The notes beneath the pieces were generated by a model that was given only the letters and a program-made list of their open reading frames with translations, ran no database searches and was not told the origin of the DNA. This document shows, in pieces, positions 50,622-59,489 of a DNA stretch of 64,000 nucleotides; within the stretch, counting starts at the first letter, position 1; each line of letters begins with the position of its first letter. Source of the stretch: Phycisphaerales bacterium UBA5793 (GTDB lineage: Bacteria > Planctomycetota > Phycisphaerae > Phycisphaerales > UBA5793); contig DIDT01000010.1 in the NCBI GenBank assembly GCA_002418285.1, forward strand, positions 1 through 64,000, read 5' to 3'. The position numbers and the translations under genes are program-made.

Positions 50622-51964
50622 TCCTCACCAGCCCCCCCGATGAGCGGCTCGGTTTGCCGTTCGCGGGCGACCAGATCATCATACGTCTCTCGCGTTCGGA
50701 TCACCGTGGCGCGACCCCCGACCACAAGCACTTCCGCGGGAAGCGGATGTGAATTGTAGTGGCTGGCCATGACCATGCCGTAGGCTCCTGCGGAGAAGAC
50801 GGCGAGCAGGTCGCCGCGCACCATCGGCGGCAGCAGGCGATCCTTGGCGAGAAAGTCGCTGCTCTCGCAGATGGGGCCGACGACATCGCACAACTCCAGC
50901 CCCGGGAGATTCATCTCCTGCTCGCGCGTCTTGGGCACGTGCATCTTCGACACGCGAGCCGGCCAGACGAAGTGGAATGAGCCGTAGAGGGCGGGCCGAA
51001 TGAGGGTGTGCATTCCGCCGTCGATGATGACAAAGTGCTTCTGACCCGAGTTCTTGAGGTATTGCACGCGGTTGAGGAGGATGCCGGCGTTGGCGATAAT
51101 GGTGCGGCCGGGTTCGAGGATGATCTTCAGGCCGCGCGCCACGTGCTCCTTGACCAGCGGCACGATGGCGGAGGCGTAGTCGGCGGCAACAGGTGACTGG
51201 GCAGAGGTGTAGTCGGCGCCGAAGCCCCCGCCGAGATTCAGCGCGGTGATCTTGTGGCCTGCGGCGGCGAGTTCGTCGATGAGCGTCAGGGCGCGCTTGA
51301 CCGCCTCGATATACGGTCCGACGGTGTAGACGGGCGAGCCAATGTGCAGGTGGATCGCTGTGAGACGGCAATGCTCATTACGGCCATACTTGCGAAAGAA
51401 GGCGCGGGCGCGTTCGAGATCGACGCCGAACTTGGTTTCCTTCTTGCCGGTTGTGGTGTAGACGTGGGTCTTGGGATCGACATCGGGATTGACGCGCAGC
51501 GTCGCCTCACACGCCACGTGGCGCGACCGCGCGAGGGCGGCGATGTTCTCGAACTCGGCTTCGGATTCAATGTTGAAGAGTCGAATGCCGTGGCGCGTGG
51601 AGCCTTCCGGGTTGTAGTCAAGCGCTTCGATGATTTCGGCATCGGTCTTGCCCACGCCCGCGTAGACGATGCGGTTGCCCAGCACCTTGGCGAGGCCGGC
51701 GCGGAAGAGTTCTCCACCGCTGACGACGTCCATTCCTGCACCGAGATCGGCAAGCAACTTGAGGATCGACAGGTTTGAGCAACTCTTGATCGAATAACAG
51801 ATAAGCGGTGAGACGTCTTTGAACGCCGCTACGAGCTTGCGATAGTGGTCGGTGATGGTCGCGGCACTGTAGATGTACACGGGCGTGCCCGCGGCTGCGG
51901 CGATGTCCTCAACCGCGACATTCTCGCAGAAGAGGCGCCCTTCACGATAGTTGAACTGGTCCAT
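50618..51964 (-). CDS. lysA: Diaminopimelate decarboxylase
   Basis: 448 residues from ATG 51964 with AAGGA 6 bases upstream; the longer frame lacks support. PLP enzyme of the alanine-racemase fold that makes L-lysine from meso-diaminopimelate. Marks: CYSIKSCSNLSILKLL with the PLP lysine, GAGMDVVSGGELFRA, HLHIGSPVYTVGPYI, LNLGGGFGADY, LEPGRTIIANAGILL and PICESSDFLAKDR. The C-terminal AGAYGMVMASHYNSHP segment is the usual end. Stop overlaps the start of the transferase gene, so translation is coupled. Confidence 0.94.
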   Translation of the reverse strand: MDQFNYREGRLFCENVAVEDIAAAAGTPVYIYSAATITDHYRKLVAAFKDVSPLICYSIKSCSNLSILKLLADLGAGMDVVSGGELFRAGLAKVLGNRIVYAGVGKTDAEIIEALDYNPEGSTRHGIRLFNIESEAEFENIAALARSRHVACEATLRVNPDVDPKTHVYTTTGKKETKFGVDLERARAFFRKYGRNEHCRLTAIHLHIGSPVYTVGPYIEAVKRALTLIDELAAAGHKITALNLGGGFGADYTSAQSPVAADYASAIVPLVKEHVARGLKIILEPGRTIIANAGILLNRVQYLKNSGQKHFVIIDGGMHTLIRPALYGSFHFVWPARVSKMHVPKTREQEMNLPGLELCDVVGPICESSDFLAKDRLLPPMVRGDLLAVFSAGAYGMVMASHYNSHPLPAEVLVVGGRATVIRTRETYDDLVARERQTEPLIGGAGED

Positions 51965-52014
51965 GCGAATCCTTCGGATGAGTGGGCCATCTTGACACCC
52001 GGCGTTGGCGGTGA

Positions 52015-55000
52015 TTATTGGCGCAGCGATCGAGCAAGGAATTCGACAGGGTGGATCGCGGTTGCGCCCGTGCCGTCGTGCACCTGATGGCGGCAACTGG
52101 TGCCGGGAGCGAGAATGACGTCCTTGTCACCTCGTTGCCGGAGTGCTGGGAAGAGCGCCAGTTCGCCAATCTCCATGGAGAGGTCGTAGCGATGGGCGGC
52201 GTAACCGAAAGAACCCGCCATGCCGCAGCAGCCGGTCTCGAGGACATGGACGCGCGGGCCGTAGAGGCGTCGCAACAATGCGGCGGAGGTGTCCACCCCC
52301 CAGAGAGCTTTCTGGTGGCAGTGGCCGTGCAGGAGGACTCGGCCAGTGTCGTGATCGGCAGGTTTGGGTGGCCACTGCGGATGACGCGGGTGGTCATCAT
52401 GAAACTTCTCCAGGAAGTCCTCGACGAGCCATGCGTATTGCGCGATTGAGTGCGCCTCATGTCTGGGTCCGGCGGGCAGCCGCAATGACTGCCATTCATC
52501 GTGCAGCGTCGCGAGGCAACTGGGTTCGCAAACCAGCACAGCCCGAGCCTGATTGGTTTTGACGAGGGTGGCCAGACGCGTCGCGGTGGAGGCGACCGTC
52601 TTCTGCGCCTGTTCGAGCAGACCGGTTGAGATCATCGCGCGGCCGCAACAGCCGGCATTGGCGACGATGACGCGGTAGCCGAAGGCGTCGAGCAGGCGCA
52701 TGGCGGCGAGGCCGACGTGCGGCTCATTGAAAGAGGTAAAGCAGTCGCCGTACAGAATGACTTTCGGTGCGTTCGCCTCCGCCGTCGTGCGGAAGTCGAT
52801 CGCCTGGCGAAAGAGCGAGTGCTCGAAGCGTGGCAGGCTGCGCTGTGGAGCGAGACCGAGCAGCCGATTGGCCAAGGCGCGAAGCGGTCCGAAGTTGGCT
52901 GCCGCGTTCGCGAACTCGGGCATGAGCGAGCCGAGTCGATTCAGTTGATCGACCCGGCCAAGCAGGCGTGCGGCCAGGGGTGTGTGGCCGGCGGCGCGAT
53001 ATGACTGCGCCAGGTATTCGGCCTTGTACTTGGCGATATCGACGTTGCTCGGACACTCCGTCTTGCATCCTTTGCAACTGAGGCAGAGGTCGAGGGTGTT
53101 CAGTGTGTCAGGTTCGTTCCACTCGGCCATACCGTGCTGACCGAACTGGCCGGAGATGGCCAGGCGCAGGGCGTTGCCCCGGCCGCGCGTGGAATGGCGC
53201 TCGTCGAGCGTGGCCATGTAGGAGGGGCACATGGTGCCGCCCGTCTTCTTGCGGCAGACGCCGGCACCGTTGCAGAGTTCGACAGCGTGCTCAAAGCCGT
53301 CTTCGCGCGAGTAATCGAAGTACGTCTCGGGAAGACGAGGTTCGCCGCACGCATAGTCCGCTCGCTGGATGCGCGTGGATTCGTGAATCGAGGCGATCGG
53401 TCCGGGCGAAACGATATTGCCGGGGTTGAACAGATTGTGCGGATCGAAGATGTGCTTGATCGCGCGAAACGCGTTCATGAGTTCAGAGCCATAGAAGCGC
53501 TCGAGCAGCGGGCCGCGGGCCCGGCCGTCGCCGTGCTCGCCGGACATGACGCCGCCAAGCGATTGCGCGAGGTCGGCCGTTTCGACTGCGATGGCTTCCA
53601 TGCGTTTGCGATCATCTTCATCGCGCAGATCGAGCAGCGGTCGCACGTGCAGCACGCCGACTGAGGCATGTGCGTAGAACGAGGCGATCGTGTGGCGCGA
53701 CTCGACGATGCGTCGGAATCCGCGCACGAATTCGCTGAGCCGCTCGACGGGGACGGCATTATCCTCGACGAAGCCGACGGGCTTGCGCCGGCCGGGAATG
53801 CCGTGGAGCAGTGGTTCGCCGGCCTTGCGGAGTTTGAGCGCCTGCATGATGGCGGCGCGATCGCCGTAGCAGGCGAGGGCGGCACCAGAGAAATGCCTCG
53901 CCGCCATTTCACGCAGCGAATTGAAGCAGTGCTCTATGTCCTGCCGCCCTTGCTCAGACTGAAACTCAACGTAGAGCACGGCCTTGAGCGATGGCCGATC
54001 CGTCTCGTTCGCCCGCGCGGGCATGGGCATCAGTTGCACATACTGCCGATACTCGGCGTTTTCGCTGGCCAGATTGAGGATGAGATCATCCAGCAGTTCG
54101 ACGGCGGAGGGTCTGAGCTCCAGCAACGGGACGACGGCATCGATCGCCTGTTCCAGCGTCGCGAAACCGAGAACCGCCAGACCAGTCGCCTTTGGAACCG
54201 GATGCAGCCAGAGATTGGCAGCCGTAACAAAAGCGAGCGTCCCTTCGGAGCCGCAGATCAGTTTGGAGAGGTCGACCAATTCGAGTGGATCAACCCCCTG
54301 TCGTTGAGCTTCGTCGAGGTCGGCAAGGATCATGTCGAGTGCATAGCCCGCGTTGCGACGCAGCGTCTTCGGAAAGCGCTGGCGAATGAGCGGCTCGTGG
54401 CGGCGCACTACGTCGATGACGCCTTCGGTAAGACGCCGCGCGATGGCGCGATGGCGATCAATTCGCTCCTGCACGCGCGGAGGGATCTCGAGCCCGTCCC
54501 AATTGCTCTTGCCTGCGGCGCCCCGCGCCAGCGAGATTGTCTCGCCGGTGGCGAGGATCACATGCACGGCTTCGACGTTCTCGACTGTGCGGCCGTACTT
54601 GATCGAGCGCGTGCCCGCCGCGTTGTTGCCGATGCAGCCGCCGATGTTGGCCTGGCGGGCGGTGGCGGGATCGGGCGCGAAGAAGAGGCCTTCCGGGCGA
54701 AGTTCATCGTTGAGATCGTCGATGGTCATTCCCGCATCAACCATGCAGCACTTCGTCGGCTTGTGAATCCAACCGAGTTCACGCATGTGTACGGACGTAT
54801 CGATGACGATCGCGCGGTTGACACACTGTCCGGCCAGACTGGTGCCCCCGCCGCGCGGAAGGATCGGCAAGCGATGTTCACGCGCGTAATTGACAACGGC
54901 TTCGACATCGGCTTCATCGGCCGGGATCACGACGCCGAGCGGTTCGACCTGGTAGATGCTCGCGTCGGTCGAGTAGAGCATGCGGTCGTGCCGGCCGAAG

Positions 55001-55095
55001 CGCACCTCGCCGCGCACGAGTTCGCGCAGCGCTGCTGCGTGCTGCATCATCGTGGCCTGATCGGTCGGGATAATGGGGAGCGAAGTGGAGGCCAT
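52015..55095 (-). CDS. FAD/[4Fe-4S] oxidoreductase (YdiJ/GlcDF-like fusion)
   Basis: 1,026 residues. FAD-binding oxidase half: PILPRGGGTSLAGQCVN, ATARQANIGGCIGNNAAG, LSKLICGSEGTLAFV, GVLHVRPLLDLR, GVMSGEHGDGRARGP and IFDPHNLFNPGNIV. The Fe-S half from ~600 has ELCNGAGVCRKKTGGTMCPS and LCLSCKGCKTECPS for two clusters, then two CCG-type repeats (NAGCCGRAM, TGCCGMAG). The size and domain order match E. coli YdiJ, which oxidises a D-2-hydroxyacid; glycolate and D-lactate are alternatives. It is a membrane-associated flavoenzyme feeding electrons to quinone. Upstream of lysA by 50 bases on the same strand. Confidence 0.92.
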   Translation of the reverse strand: MASTSLPIIPTDQATMMQHAAALRELVRGEVRFGRHDRMLYSTDASIYQVEPLGVVIPADEADVEAVVNYAREHRLPILPRGGGTSLAGQCVNRAIVIDTSVHMRELGWIHKPTKCCMVDAGMTIDDLNDELRPEGLFFAPDPATARQANIGGCIGNNAAGTRSIKYGRTVENVEAVHVILATGETISLARGAAGKSNWDGLEIPPRVQERIDRHRAIARRLTEGVIDVVRRHEPLIRQRFPKTLRRNAGYALDMILADLDEAQRQGVDPLELVDLSKLICGSEGTLAFVTAANLWLHPVPKATGLAVLGFATLEQAIDAVVPLLELRPSAVELLDDLILNLASENAEYRQYVQLMPMPARANETDRPSLKAVLYVEFQSEQGRQDIEHCFNSLREMAARHFSGAALACYGDRAAIMQALKLRKAGEPLLHGIPGRRKPVGFVEDNAVPVERLSEFVRGFRRIVESRHTIASFYAHASVGVLHVRPLLDLRDEDDRKRMEAIAVETADLAQSLGGVMSGEHGDGRARGPLLERFYGSELMNAFRAIKHIFDPHNLFNPGNIVSPGPIASIHESTRIQRADYACGEPRLPETYFDYSREDGFEHAVELCNGAGVCRKKTGGTMCPSYMATLDERHSTRGRGNALRLAISGQFGQHGMAEWNEPDTLNTLDLCLSCKGCKTECPSNVDIAKYKAEYLAQSYRAAGHTPLAARLLGRVDQLNRLGSLMPEFANAAANFGPLRALANRLLGLAPQRSLPRFEHSLFRQAIDFRTTAEANAPKVILYGDCFTSFNEPHVGLAAMRLLDAFGYRVIVANAGCCGRAMISTGLLEQAQKTVASTATRLATLVKTNQARAVLVCEPSCLATLHDEWQSLRLPAGPRHEAHSIAQYAWLVEDFLEKFHDDHPRHPQWPPKPADHDTGRVLLHGHCHQKALWGVDTSAALLRRLYGPRVHVLETGCCGMAGSFGYAAHRYDLSMEIGELALFPALRQRGDKDVILAPGTSCRHQVHDGTGATAIHPVEFLARSLRQ

Positions 55096-55139
55096 TGACG
55101 CTCATTAAAGCGGACCGGGCTGGTTGAGCCGCACGAGCC

Positions 55140-56450
55140 TCAAAGATCTTCGTCGAGGGCCTTTTTGACGGCGTTGCGGAGACGTTCGGTGAACGAGTCG
55201 CTCGGATCGGTCCCCACCCAGGTCTGCACGACCTTGCCCGCGGGCGAGATGACCACGGTGGTGGGCCAGCTCGGGGCGTAATAGGTTCCGATGGAGATCC
55301 TGCCGCCTTCATCCCGCCAATGGTCGATTTCGATCTCCCGTCCCTTGAGGTAGAGATCCATGTCTTCCACCGAGTCGCCGCAATCCACCGGCACGATTCG
55401 GGCCTTGATCTGTTCGTCATCGATCCACTTGCGCACTTCGAGAAGTGAGTCGAGTATTGGCGCTGTAGCCTCGGAAGGAATCCACCAGAATGCCAGGACC
55501 GTCACTTCGCCTTCACAGTCCTTGAGGCTGATCGTGTTTCCTTCGGGATCGGGGAACATGAAATCCGGCGCGGGCGTGTTGATCAGATCTGCCGTGACGC
55601 GCTCGGCGGTCAGCAGGCCGATGGACTGCACGACTTTGCGATTGTCGGTCTGTATGACGAACTGCTCGACAGGGAATTGTTCGAGCAGCTCCGGATGCAT
55701 TTCCGTGGTCACGTTCCACTTGGTGTCCTCGTTGGCAAGATCGCTGATCTGCGACTCGAACCGCACGACGAGATTGGTCTTTGGATCGATCGTCAATGTG
55801 CATGGCGCACCATCGGTGCTCGACTCAATGCGGACCTGCTCAACGTCCCCCCACTTCTCGTCCTTGATGGTGCGTTGCCCGACGAGCCGGGCATCGAAAG
55901 TGAAAAAGAAGAGATTGTCAATCGGGTTCTCTGAGAGGCACAGGCCAAAGTGCGGAAAAGGAAAGATGGAATTCTGCATGGTGAAGAGGTCGACGGTCAA
56001 TGGACCGTTGAAATCCTCGATGAAGAGGCGTTCCGGTTTGGGCGCATATTCGCCGTAGAGCGTGCCGTCGATGGCGGTCATTGTGATGTCGTCGAGCACG
56101 AGCCGCACACCTTCGCGGCTGATGATCAGAGAGACATCGTGCGACTGCTCGGGATACTCCTGATCCGCGATGAACTGCATGGTCACAGTCGCGTTGTCGC
56201 GAATGGCCGGCGCCTTGCGATAGGTCTCGACGACCTTGTCGAAGATCGCGCGAGCGCGGTTGACGCCCTCGATGCCGCGGTCGAATTCAGGAACGGCCGG
56301 CGCCGGCGCGGCACCATTGGATGCCGGTTCCGGTGCCGGCTCCCCTTCCTGCGCCATACAGGGGACGGGGGGAACTGCGGCCAACAGGCATGCAGCCAGC
56401 AAGGCGCTAAAGCGCGCGCGATCAGTTCTGCACCAGTGCAATGCGTTCAT
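55140..56450 (-). CDS. Secreted two-domain protein: LolA-like domain plus thioredoxin fold lacking CxxC
   Basis: 436 residues from ATG 56450; the ribosome site is weak and the frame is open upstream. Signal peptide FSALLAACLLAAVPPVPC. A Pro/Ala linker leads to a LolA/DUF2092-like domain (~60-290; AIFDKVVETYRKAPAIRD, VRLVLDDITMTAID). The C-terminal TlpA/redoxin-like fold (~300-436) has APDFMFPDPEGNTISLKD and VTVLAFWWIPSEATAPI. In this family the strand ends FWATWCPPC; here the WCxxC is replaced by WWIPSEA, so thiol chemistry is not possible at that site. It ends with TTVVISPAGKVVQTWVG. An envelope factor, perhaps a binding protein rather than a reductase. Confidence 0.8.
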   Translation of the reverse strand: MNALHWCRTDRARFSALLAACLLAAVPPVPCMAQEGEPAPEPASNGAAPAPAVPEFDRGIEGVNRARAIFDKVVETYRKAPAIRDNATVTMQFIADQEYPEQSHDVSLIISREGVRLVLDDITMTAIDGTLYGEYAPKPERLFIEDFNGPLTVDLFTMQNSIFPFPHFGLCLSENPIDNLFFFTFDARLVGQRTIKDEKWGDVEQVRIESSTDGAPCTLTIDPKTNLVVRFESQISDLANEDTKWNVTTEMHPELLEQFPVEQFVIQTDNRKVVQSIGLLTAERVTADLINTPAPDFMFPDPEGNTISLKDCEGEVTVLAFWWIPSEATAPILDSLLEVRKWIDDEQIKARIVPVDCGDSVEDMDLYLKGREIEIDHWRDEGGRISIGTYYAPSWPTTVVISPAGKVVQTWVGTDPSDSFTERLRNAVKKALDEDL

Positions 56451-56491
56451 GATTGAGGATTGTACACAGAACGGGTACCCGCACGGCGGGA

Positions 56492-57505
56492 TCATCGCAG
56501 AATCGAGCGGTACCAGTCGAGTGTTGCTTCCAGCCCGTCGGGCACCGGCATTTCAGGCTCGTACCCAAGCCAGCGGCGGGCGAGCGAGATGTCCGCCTGA
56601 CTGTGGAGGACATCACCGGCCCGGGGCGGCTTGAACTCCGGCGGAGCATCGACACCGGTGATCTCAGCCATGAGTTGAGCAAGTTCAAGGACCGTCACGC
56701 GATCACCTCTGGCAATGTTCATCACTCCGCCACGCAGCAAGGGTTGTTCGTGGGGGCCGGCGTCGCGGCCGTGTACAGCTCCGGCCCGAAAATTCGCCTG
56801 AACGACATCGGAGACGAAGGTGAAGTCGCGCGAAGCCATCCCGTCGCCGAAGATCGTGGGCCGGCGCCCCTTGAGCAGCGCATTGGCGAACGCGGCAACG
56901 ACCGCGGCGTATGCGGAATCGGCCCGCTGGCCAGGGCCAAAGATATTGAAGTAGCGGAGACAGACGGTACTCAGGCCGTAGCACAGGGCCCAGACGCGCA
57001 TGAGATGCTCGCCGGTCAGTTTCTCCTGTGCGTAAGGGCTGAGTGGATCGGGCGGTTGATTCTCGACCTTGGGCAGGACAGGTTGATCGCCATAGACACT
57101 GCTTGATGAAGCAAAGACCACTCGCCTGACACCGCACTTGACCGCCGTCTCAAGCACCTGTTGGGTGCCAGTCACGTTCACATCGAGGTATCTGCGAGGC
57201 TGCTCGATGCTGGCGGGAACGGAGGCAAGCGCGGCTTCGTGGAAGATGAGGGCGGCACCTGTGCAACACTGCTCCAGAGCGTCGCGGTCGAGAATCGAGG
57301 CCCGAACGAAGCGGAGGGAAGTGGCAGAGTTGAGCAAGTCGGCGAGATTCTGCTCCGAGCCGCCCGAGAGATCATCAATGACGGTGACCCTGGCGCCGAG
57401 ACTGATGAGCCCGTGGGTGAGGTGCGAGCCGATGAAACCCGCGCCACCGGTGACAACGACGGGCAGGTCTCGATAATGTGCGGCAAGATCCACTTGGGCG
57501 GGCAT
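56492..57505 (-). CDS. NAD-dependent sugar-nucleotide epimerase
   Basis: 337 residues. The extended SDR fold starts VVVTGGAGFIGSHL (Rossmann GxxGxxG), then VIDDLSGG, the catalytic Ser region FASSSSVYGD and the YxxxK motif in SPYAQEKLTGE. ALASVPASIEQP and CLRYFNIFGPGQ are typical of UDP-GlcNAc(A) 4-epimerases of the WbpP/GalE group. It likely makes a nucleotide sugar for surface glycans, possibly for the 24-42 kb locus. The five minus-strand genes 57,505-49,779 run in series with short gaps. Confidence 0.88.
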   Translation of the reverse strand: MPAQVDLAAHYRDLPVVVTGGAGFIGSHLTHGLISLGARVTVIDDLSGGSEQNLADLLNSATSLRFVRASILDRDALEQCCTGAALIFHEAALASVPASIEQPRRYLDVNVTGTQQVLETAVKCGVRRVVFASSSSVYGDQPVLPKVENQPPDPLSPYAQEKLTGEHLMRVWALCYGLSTVCLRYFNIFGPGQRADSAYAAVVAAFANALLKGRRPTIFGDGMASRDFTFVSDVVQANFRAGAVHGRDAGPHEQPLLRGGVMNIARGDRVTVLELAQLMAEITGVDAPPEFKPPRAGDVLHSQADISLARRWLGYEPEMPVPDGLEATLDWYRSILR

Positions 57506-57563
57506 GACGGCTCGATTGTATCGTCCCGAGCAGCGCGACGAACGAAGTCAAGGTCCAATGAAC

Positions 57564-57593
57564 AAGCGCGGCGGCCTTTCGGCCGCCGCGCTT
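57564..57593 (-). terminator. Strong hairpin after flagellin 1
   Basis: A 13-bp perfect stem AAGCGCGGCGGCC / GGCCGCCGCGCTT with a GAAA loop (minus strand) lies 35 bases downstream of the flagellin stop, before the epimerase. It is followed by GTTCATT, not a full T-run, so termination is likely but not ideal. Confidence 0.65.
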
Positions 57594-57627
57594 TGAGTCA
57601 CGAAGGGAGGATCCGTTTCAGGAGTCC

Positions 57628-59097
57628 TTAGCCGAGGAGAGCCAGGACGCTCTGCGGCTGCTGGTTCGACAGTGACAACACCGTGGTTGCCGCCTGCACG
57701 AGGATCTGAGACCTCGTCAGACCGGCTGTTTCCTTGGCGAAGTCCGTGTCGCGGATCTGGCTTTCGGCAGCCGCGGTGTTCTCAAACGTGATGCCGAGCG
57801 AGCGGACTGCCGCACCGACGACATTGGTCTGGAACGCGCCGAGGCGACCGCGAAGACCCGACACCTGCTTGATGGCGTTGCTGATGATCGTCTGGGCGTT
57901 GTCAATGTCGCCCGTCTGAACATTGGCGGAACCACCGGACTTGAGGGCGGACAGGAAGCCGTCTGCACTCGTGCCGAGGTTGCCGCTGGAAACCGACTGG
58001 ATGCCCAGCGTGGCCTTGCCTGCGAGGTTGACCGTCGGGTTGAGGCTGAAGGTCGCACCGCCACCGGTGATGTAGAACGAAGTCGTTCCGTTGGTGGTGT
58101 TGAGAGCGCTGTTGCCGTCGATGTTCACTGAGACATCGAAGCCTTCACTGCTCACTCTCGCCGACAGGCCGTTCGTAGTGGCCTGGATACCGTTGATCAG
58201 GAGTGTCGCATCGCGACCCGTGTCGGTGACATCGTTGTCTCCGGTACCTCCCGTATCGACGTCGAAGATGAGGTTCGAGGTGCTTCCGGTGAGTTCCTTG
58301 ACCCGGATGAACGAGTCGGTGCCGAAGCCGGACGACCGGAATTCGATGCGAGCGGTGGTCGTGGCGTTCTGGGCGGCCGAAACGCCGGTGACGTCCTTGA
58401 ACTGGTTGATCGCGGTAATGATGCTGGCTTGAGTGGCTCCGCTGGCGACCGTGATCTGCTGGGTGCCCTTGTTGCCGGTGATCTCGATGGTGTAGGAACC
58501 GCCGCTGCCATCAAAGGTCGCGCCGGTGGAGAGATACACCTCAGCGGTCTGGGCCGACGTGATCGTGTCAACGGTCACATTGAGGTACGCATTCGCCGTG
58601 GAGGGCAGCTTGGCCGAATTGACGGTGACATCGGTCAGCAGCGTGCTGGAAACGGCGGAAGTCGTGTAGTCGAAGTTGCCGTTGAGCAGCTTGCTGCCCT
58701 GGAAGGAGGTCGCGTTGGAGATGCGATCGATCGTGGAAATGATCGAATCGATCTGCTGCTGGTTGGCGTCCTTTTCCTCCTGACTCAGACCGGCATCATT
58801 GGCTGACTGGCCGACCAGACCCTGGAGTTCCTGAAGCAGGTTGCTGACTTCCTGCAGACCACCTTCAGCGACGTTGACGACCTGCTCAGCCCGCTGGCCG
58901 TTGCCGATGGCGGCTGTAATGGCCTTCATTTCGGCGCGGAGATTCTCAGACGCGATGAGACCGGCGGGATCGTCACCGCCGCGGTTGATTCTGAGACCCG
59001 TGCTCAACCGTTCGAGGCTTGTGTTCAGCGATCGGTTTTGCAAACCGAGAGTACGCTGTCCGATCAGAGACGGAATATTCGTGTTGATGCGACTCAT
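57628..59097 (-). CDS. fliC: Flagellin 1
   Basis: 489 residues, filament subunit exported by the flagellar type III system. The N-terminal D0/D1 helix starts INTNIPSLIGQRTLG and has SLERLSTGLRINRGGDDPAG, the classical flagellin motif. The C-terminal D0/D1 ends ESQIRDTDFAKETAGLTRSQ and ILVQAATTVLSLSNQQPQSV. The variable centre (~145-405) is beta-rich with Thr/Ser/Gly. GGAGG lies 5 bases before the ATG. It has its own candidate sigma-28 promoter. The product is likely a CsrA/FliW target. Confidence 0.94.
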   Translation of the reverse strand: MSRINTNIPSLIGQRTLGLQNRSLNTSLERLSTGLRINRGGDDPAGLIASENLRAEMKAITAAIGNGQRAEQVVNVAEGGLQEVSNLLQELQGLVGQSANDAGLSQEEKDANQQQIDSIISTIDRISNATSFQGSKLLNGNFDYTTSAVSSTLLTDVTVNSAKLPSTANAYLNVTVDTITSAQTAEVYLSTGATFDGSGGSYTIEITGNKGTQQITVASGATQASIITAINQFKDVTGVSAAQNATTTARIEFRSSGFGTDSFIRVKELTGSTSNLIFDVDTGGTGDNDVTDTGRDATLLINGIQATTNGLSARVSSEGFDVSVNIDGNSALNTTNGTTSFYITGGGATFSLNPTVNLAGKATLGIQSVSSGNLGTSADGFLSALKSGGSANVQTGDIDNAQTIISNAIKQVSGLRGRLGAFQTNVVGAAVRSLGITFENTAAAESQIRDTDFAKETAGLTRSQILVQAATTVLSLSNQQPQSVLALLG

Positions 59098-59100
59098 GCC

Positions 59101-59107
59101 ATCCTCC
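59101..59107 (-). promoter_or_regulatory. Flagellin 1 ribosome site, possible CsrA site
   Basis: GGAGGAT on the minus strand, ending 3 bases from the start codon region. The GGA core overlaps the Shine-Dalgarno sequence, where CsrA would block ribosome access. The leader holds a second GGA about 60 bases upstream. The CsrA role is inferred from its gene being next door. Confidence 0.4.
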
Positions 59108-59239
59108 GTGACTGGAAGTTTGCCCTTCGTGGGGCGACCTGTTGTTGGCCTCTAATCGACCTCGCTCCTTCGAGACCGGTCAGATGCGCTGGTCGCTTTG
59201 CGTTCCCAATGAACGCCCATCCATTACGACCACGCATTG

Positions 59240-59266
59240 ATATCGTCCGCGATACTGCCCAAGTTA
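59240..59266 (-). promoter_or_regulatory. Candidate sigma-28 flagellar promoter of flagellin 1
   Basis: Minus strand TAAC, a 15-base spacer and GACGATAT; the sigma-28 consensus is TAAA-N15-GCCGATAA. It lies 143 bases before the flagellin 1 start. This stretch is part of the only gene-free interval above 300 bases (59,098-59,489), which also holds the two hairpins listed; nothing else is seen in it. Confidence 0.5.
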
Positions 59267-59332
59267 AGCCGGCTTACTCGGAACATCGATTTCCTGTCAC
59301 TTTCCGGCTGGTCAGACAACTCGCGAAGACCC

Positions 59333-59373
59333 ACCAAAACGAATGGCGGCTCCCGCATTATCGGGAGCCGCCA
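59333..59373 (-). terminator. Second hairpin after flagellin 2
   Basis: Minus strand, 12-bp perfect stem TGGCGGCTCCCG / CGGGAGCCGCCA followed by TTCGTTTTGG. It may back up the terminator closer to the gene. Confidence 0.6.
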
Positions 59374-59424
59374 GGGGAGTTACGTGAGTGCAGGGTTATT
59401 GGTCAGATTACCCGGACCTTCCCC

Positions 59425-59461
59425 AAAACGCGGGCGGGCCCGGATTGGCTCGGGGCCCGCC
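59425..59461 (-). terminator. Intrinsic terminator of flagellin 2
   Basis: Minus strand 9-bp stem GGCGGGCCC / GGGCCCGCC (plus 59433-59461, 11-base loop) followed by GCGTTTTGGGG. It begins 29 bases after the stop at 59490. Confidence 0.7.
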
Positions 59462-59489
59462 AGCACCTCCACCTTCAATAGGTTTGCTC

